Part shown: positions 61,698 through 64,000 of the stretch, piece after piece
Numbering within the stretch: the stretch's first letter is position 1
Layout of the letters: the number at the start of each line of letters is the position of its first letter
Origin: Chitinophagaceae bacterium
Lineage (GTDB): Bacteria > Bacteroidota > Bacteroidia > Chitinophagales > Chitinophagaceae
Assembly (NCBI GenBank): GCA_019638475.1
Contig: JAHBTR010000001.1
Coordinates: 1 to 64,000 of the forward strand
Length of the DNA: 64,000 bases
Direction of reading: 5' to 3'
Translations under genes and position numbers: made by a program
Notes under the pieces: generated by a model
Database searches by the model: none
What the model saw: the letters and a program-made list of their open reading frames with translations, nothing else
What the model was told of the DNA's origin: nothing

Positions 61698-63323
61698 TTA
61701 TTTAATTATTTTAAAAAATCTTTTCCAACGAGGTCCTTTATCCCAACTAAACCAAATCATAGATGCACGACCTACAATATTTGTTTCTGGCACAAAGCCC
61801 CAAAACCTACTGTCTTGGCTATTGTGTCTATTGTCTCCCATCATCCAATAATAATTGTATTTAAAAGTATAAGTAGTTGCAGGCTTACCATCTATAATAA
61901 TGCCATGTTCATTTTCTGCAAGTGTATGCCCTTCATAACTTGTAATAATTCTTAAATAAAGTGGGAGTGTAGTTTTATTTAACTCAACTGTTGCACCTGC
62001 TTTAGGTATATAAATAGGTCCATAATTATCTCTTGAAAATTTGTAGTGAGTAGAGTCAAAAGGAAAATATTGATACTGTGCAGCCATACTACTATAATTT
62101 TCTATAATAGGTTCAATTTTAGTTACACTTTGCAATGTAGATAATTTAGCAGAGTCAGCTTCTGTAAGCATAATAATGGCAGTACCATATCTTGCTAAAT
62201 TTCCATTTATCTGAAACTGATAATCTGCATAGTTTTCATCAGTTCTTATATCAATACCATATTCTTTTTTTAGTTCATCAAAATCAAATCCTGCTTTAGA
62301 AGCATGAATGTAATATGTACGCTGAGTAGCAATAGGATTGGTTTGTTTTTTACCATTAATATAAATCATTCCATCTTTTACCAATAAAGTATCGCCAGAA
62401 ACAGCAATACATCTTTTTATATAATTATCTGTTTTATCTGGTGGATGAACTAAGAGCAAATTATTGTTTACTAATGTAGAGTAAAGAGCTTCTCTACTTG
62501 GATAAGTCATCATAACTTGTTCCTCTTCTTCATAGCTTGTAATGTCAATATTTCTGCCTATATATTCAGGTTTGAGAAATTTTAATGAACGCATTACACT
62601 ATAATATGGATTTAATGAACCATATTGAGGAAGATTAATAATGGTATCTCCTTCAGGAAAATTAAATACTACTACATCATTTCTTTTTACTTCAGAATAT
62701 CCAGATATTCTTTTATAATCTAATTGAATCCATTTTAAATAAGAAGGTCTTTGAGAACCTGGCATAAAATTATGAACAAATGGAATGCTTAAAGGTGTTT
62801 GTGGTATTCTTGGTCCATAAGACATTTTATTGACAAACAAAAAGTCATTGACCAATAAAGTTTTTTCCATACTACCCGATGGAATAACATAAGCCTCAAA
62901 AATAAATGTACGAATAATGGTAGCTGCTACTGTTGCAAAAACTGCTGCATCTATCCACTCTCTTGACATTGGTTTTTTATAGCGTTTAAAAATTTCTTGA
63001 CCGCCCCATTTTGTATTTTTATCAAAACCTATATAAGGCATATAAATAAAAGGAAGAAAAACCAATAAGGTATGGTGTATTAAATTTGTTTTACCAAAGT
63101 GCATAACGAAAATAATGGTAATCCAAATGGAAATAAATTGCCCTGCTATAGGAATGAGTTGTAACCAAAACCATTTTTTACTAATGTTACATTTGTTTAC
63201 AATAATCCAAGTATTGTAAAAGGGTATTAATGCTTTCCAAGGTTCTATACCCATTTTTTTAAATAATCCATAAACGCCTACGTGCCAGCCTATAATTGCT
63301 GCAATAAAAAATGCAATAGCCAT
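61698..63323 (-). CDS. lepB: Signal peptidase I (long Bacteroidota form)
   Basis: Cleaves Sec signal peptides at the outer face of the inner membrane. At 541 residues it is longer than the E. coli enzyme (324). An N-terminal part (about 1-105) has three or four membrane helices ([37 protein letters not shown]), then an anchor helix, nucleophile Ser in [21 protein letters not shown], catalytic Lys in [13 protein letters not shown], and box [19 protein letters not shown] large insertion (about 330-460) separates the last two. Confidence 0.92.
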   Translation of the reverse strand: MAIAFFIAAIIGWHVGVYGLFKKMGIEPWKALIPFYNTWIIVNKCNISKKWFWLQLIPIAGQFISIWITIIFVMHFGKTNLIHHTLLVFLPFIYMPYIGFDKNTKWGGQEIFKRYKKPMSREWIDAAVFATVAATIIRTFIFEAYVIPSGSMEKTLLVNDFLFVNKMSYGPRIPQTPLSIPFVHNFMPGSQRPSYLKWIQLDYKRISGYSEVKRNDVVVFNFPEGDTIINLPQYGSLNPYYSVMRSLKFLKPEYIGRNIDITSYEEEEQVMMTYPSREALYSTLVNNNLLLVHPPDKTDNYIKRCIAVSGDTLLVKDGMIYINGKKQTNPIATQRTYYIHASKAGFDFDELKKEYGIDIRTDENYADYQFQINGNLARYGTAIIMLTEADSAKLSTLQSVTKIEPIIENYSSMAAQYQYFPFDSTHYKFSRDNYGPIYIPKAGATVELNKTTLPLYLRIITSYEGHTLAENEHGIIIDGKPATTYTFKYNYYWMMGDNRHNSQDSRFWGFVPETNIVGRASMIWFSWDKGPRWKRFFKIIK

Positions 63324-63486
63324 ATTTCTTTTTTAATTCTAAACTAAATTGTTCTTTAAATAAGTTGTTACTGATATTTAAAGCCTAACAAAAATAACAG
63401 TATATACTATATATATACAAATTAACAACAGTTTTATAGTTTATAGCACAAATAGCGTTGTTGGTGTTTTGTTAAAGATAGTAGCT

Positions 63487-64000
63487 TTATTGACTGTTCA
63501 CAAACTGTTGAATGGTTTGTTGCCTTTGAATTTTACCAGAATTTGTGTAAGAAAAATTTTCTATAAAATAAATTTCTTTGGGAGTTTCATATTTTGTTAA
63601 ACACTGATTCATGTTGTTTTTTAACGCTTGTAATGAATAAGTATTATAAGCAATATGCTCAATAAAAAGACATAACTTTTCTCCTAATACTTTATCAGGA
63701 ATGGCTGAAATAAAGTAAGGTTCTTTAATCAATGGAGTTAGTTTTTCTTCAATCACTTCTGGTTGAAGTTTGATGCCACCACTATTGATTATATTATCAT
63801 ACCTGCCTTGCCAAATAAATGAACTATTATTTTTTAAACGTACAATATCGTTTGTAATGATAGGTTGTTGTAAAAAAGGAGCATGGATAATTAAACATTC
63901 TCTTTCATCTTGTGTAAATGAAACATTTGGTAATGCCTGATAAAAAACTGATTGATTGCTACCATTTACAAGCCTTAATGCTACATGGCTTAATGTTTCA
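63487..64000 (-). CDS. menE: O-succinylbenzoate-CoA ligase, C-terminal part (cut by window end)
   Basis: Menaquinone synthesis enzyme of the acyl-adenylating family. The frame stays open to the window edge and reads ETLSHVALRLVNGSN at its N-terminal side (the A8-like motif of MenE is TETVSHIALR), then DERECLIIHAPF, IVRLKNNSSFIWQGRYDNIINSGGIKL (motif with the hinge and Asp), and a C-terminal subdomain ending TNSGKIQRQQTIQQF, where Lys is the catalytic A10 lysine. A GTG at 63756 is an internal codon, not the start. Confidence 0.85.
   Translation of the reverse strand, partial: ETLSHVALRLVNGSNQSVFYQALPNVSFTQDERECLIIHAPFLQQPIITNDIVRLKNNSSFIWQGRYDNIINSGGIKLQPEVIEEKLTPLIKEPYFISAIPDKVLGEKLCLFIEHIAYNTYSLQALKNNMNQCLTKYETPKEIYFIENFSYTNSGKIQRQQTIQQFVNSQ

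Noticed and set aside
63487..63756. Independent 89-residue gene starting at GTG 63756
   Set aside because: The same frame continues upstream to the window edge with clear MenE motifs, so the GTG is an internal codon.
1..64000. CRISPR array, tRNA, rRNA, phage or integrative element core genes
   Set aside because: No regularly spaced repeats, no cloverleaf or rRNA signatures and no integrase, terminase or transposase were recognised.

Overview
The window looks like a chromosome segment of a low-GC Bacteroidota, most likely a Chitinophagales-type member. Reasons: a T9SS-sorted secreted giant, many promoters of the TAnnTTTG type, almost no Shine-Dalgarno sequences, Bacteroidota-restricted families (DUF4920, DUF4293), a fused E1 alpha/beta dehydrogenase, and a SusC-style carboxypeptidase-like domain in front of a TonB receptor. 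The genus cannot be read from the sequence. No tRNA, rRNA or CRISPR array was seen.

Layout. 1-4.5 kb: tail of a T9SS protein, then a 1425-residue T9SS beta-helix protein. 4.5-15 kb: an Lrp regulator divergent from adenosylhomocysteinase, a RhuM/kinase-like cassette between duplicated hairpins, a beta-lactamase-fold lipoprotein, serA, a detached REC-Hpt protein, queG (no ordinary start codon), LD-carboxypeptidase and threonine dehydrogenase. 15.4-23 kb: a complete heavy-metal efflux locus (response regulator, sensor kinase, outer-membrane factor, adaptor, HME-RND pump). 23-35.5 kb: mostly housekeeping genes (pth, fused E1, arginase-fold protein, glyA, aguB). 35.5-39.4 kb: small membrane proteins and DUF genes of accessory look, minus strand.

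39.4-54.2 kb is the most notable part: a partial denitrification region. It holds a cytochrome c lipoprotein, NorC, a divergent NorB-like subunit, a truncated hemoglobin, and then a probable copper/nitrite-reduction operon (small Cys-rich secreted protein, HMA-domain TonB receptor, alginate-export-type porin, lipoprotein NirK, NirV-like protein, SCO copper chaperone, Rrf2 regulator). FNR/CRP-type palindromes lie at plausible activator distances in front of the cytochrome, norC and the copper operon, suggesting co-regulation by low oxygen or NO. NirK would make NO and NorCB would reduce it; no nosZ or nitrate reductase is present. The NorB-like protein lacks the His and Glu that bind the non-heme iron in canonical NorB.

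54-64 kb: a MITE-like element, a nucleoside symporter, a flippase and a glycosyltransferase, a 0.9-kb graveyard of dispersed repeats with a frameshifted gene remnant, then HMG-CoA lyase, an SMR transporter, a single-domain response regulator, cytidine deaminase, signal peptidase I and the C-terminal part of menE running off the end.

Several families of short dispersed repeats occur in the gaps; two touch gene ends. All gene calls come from reading the sequence and remembered family signatures; no database search was run.
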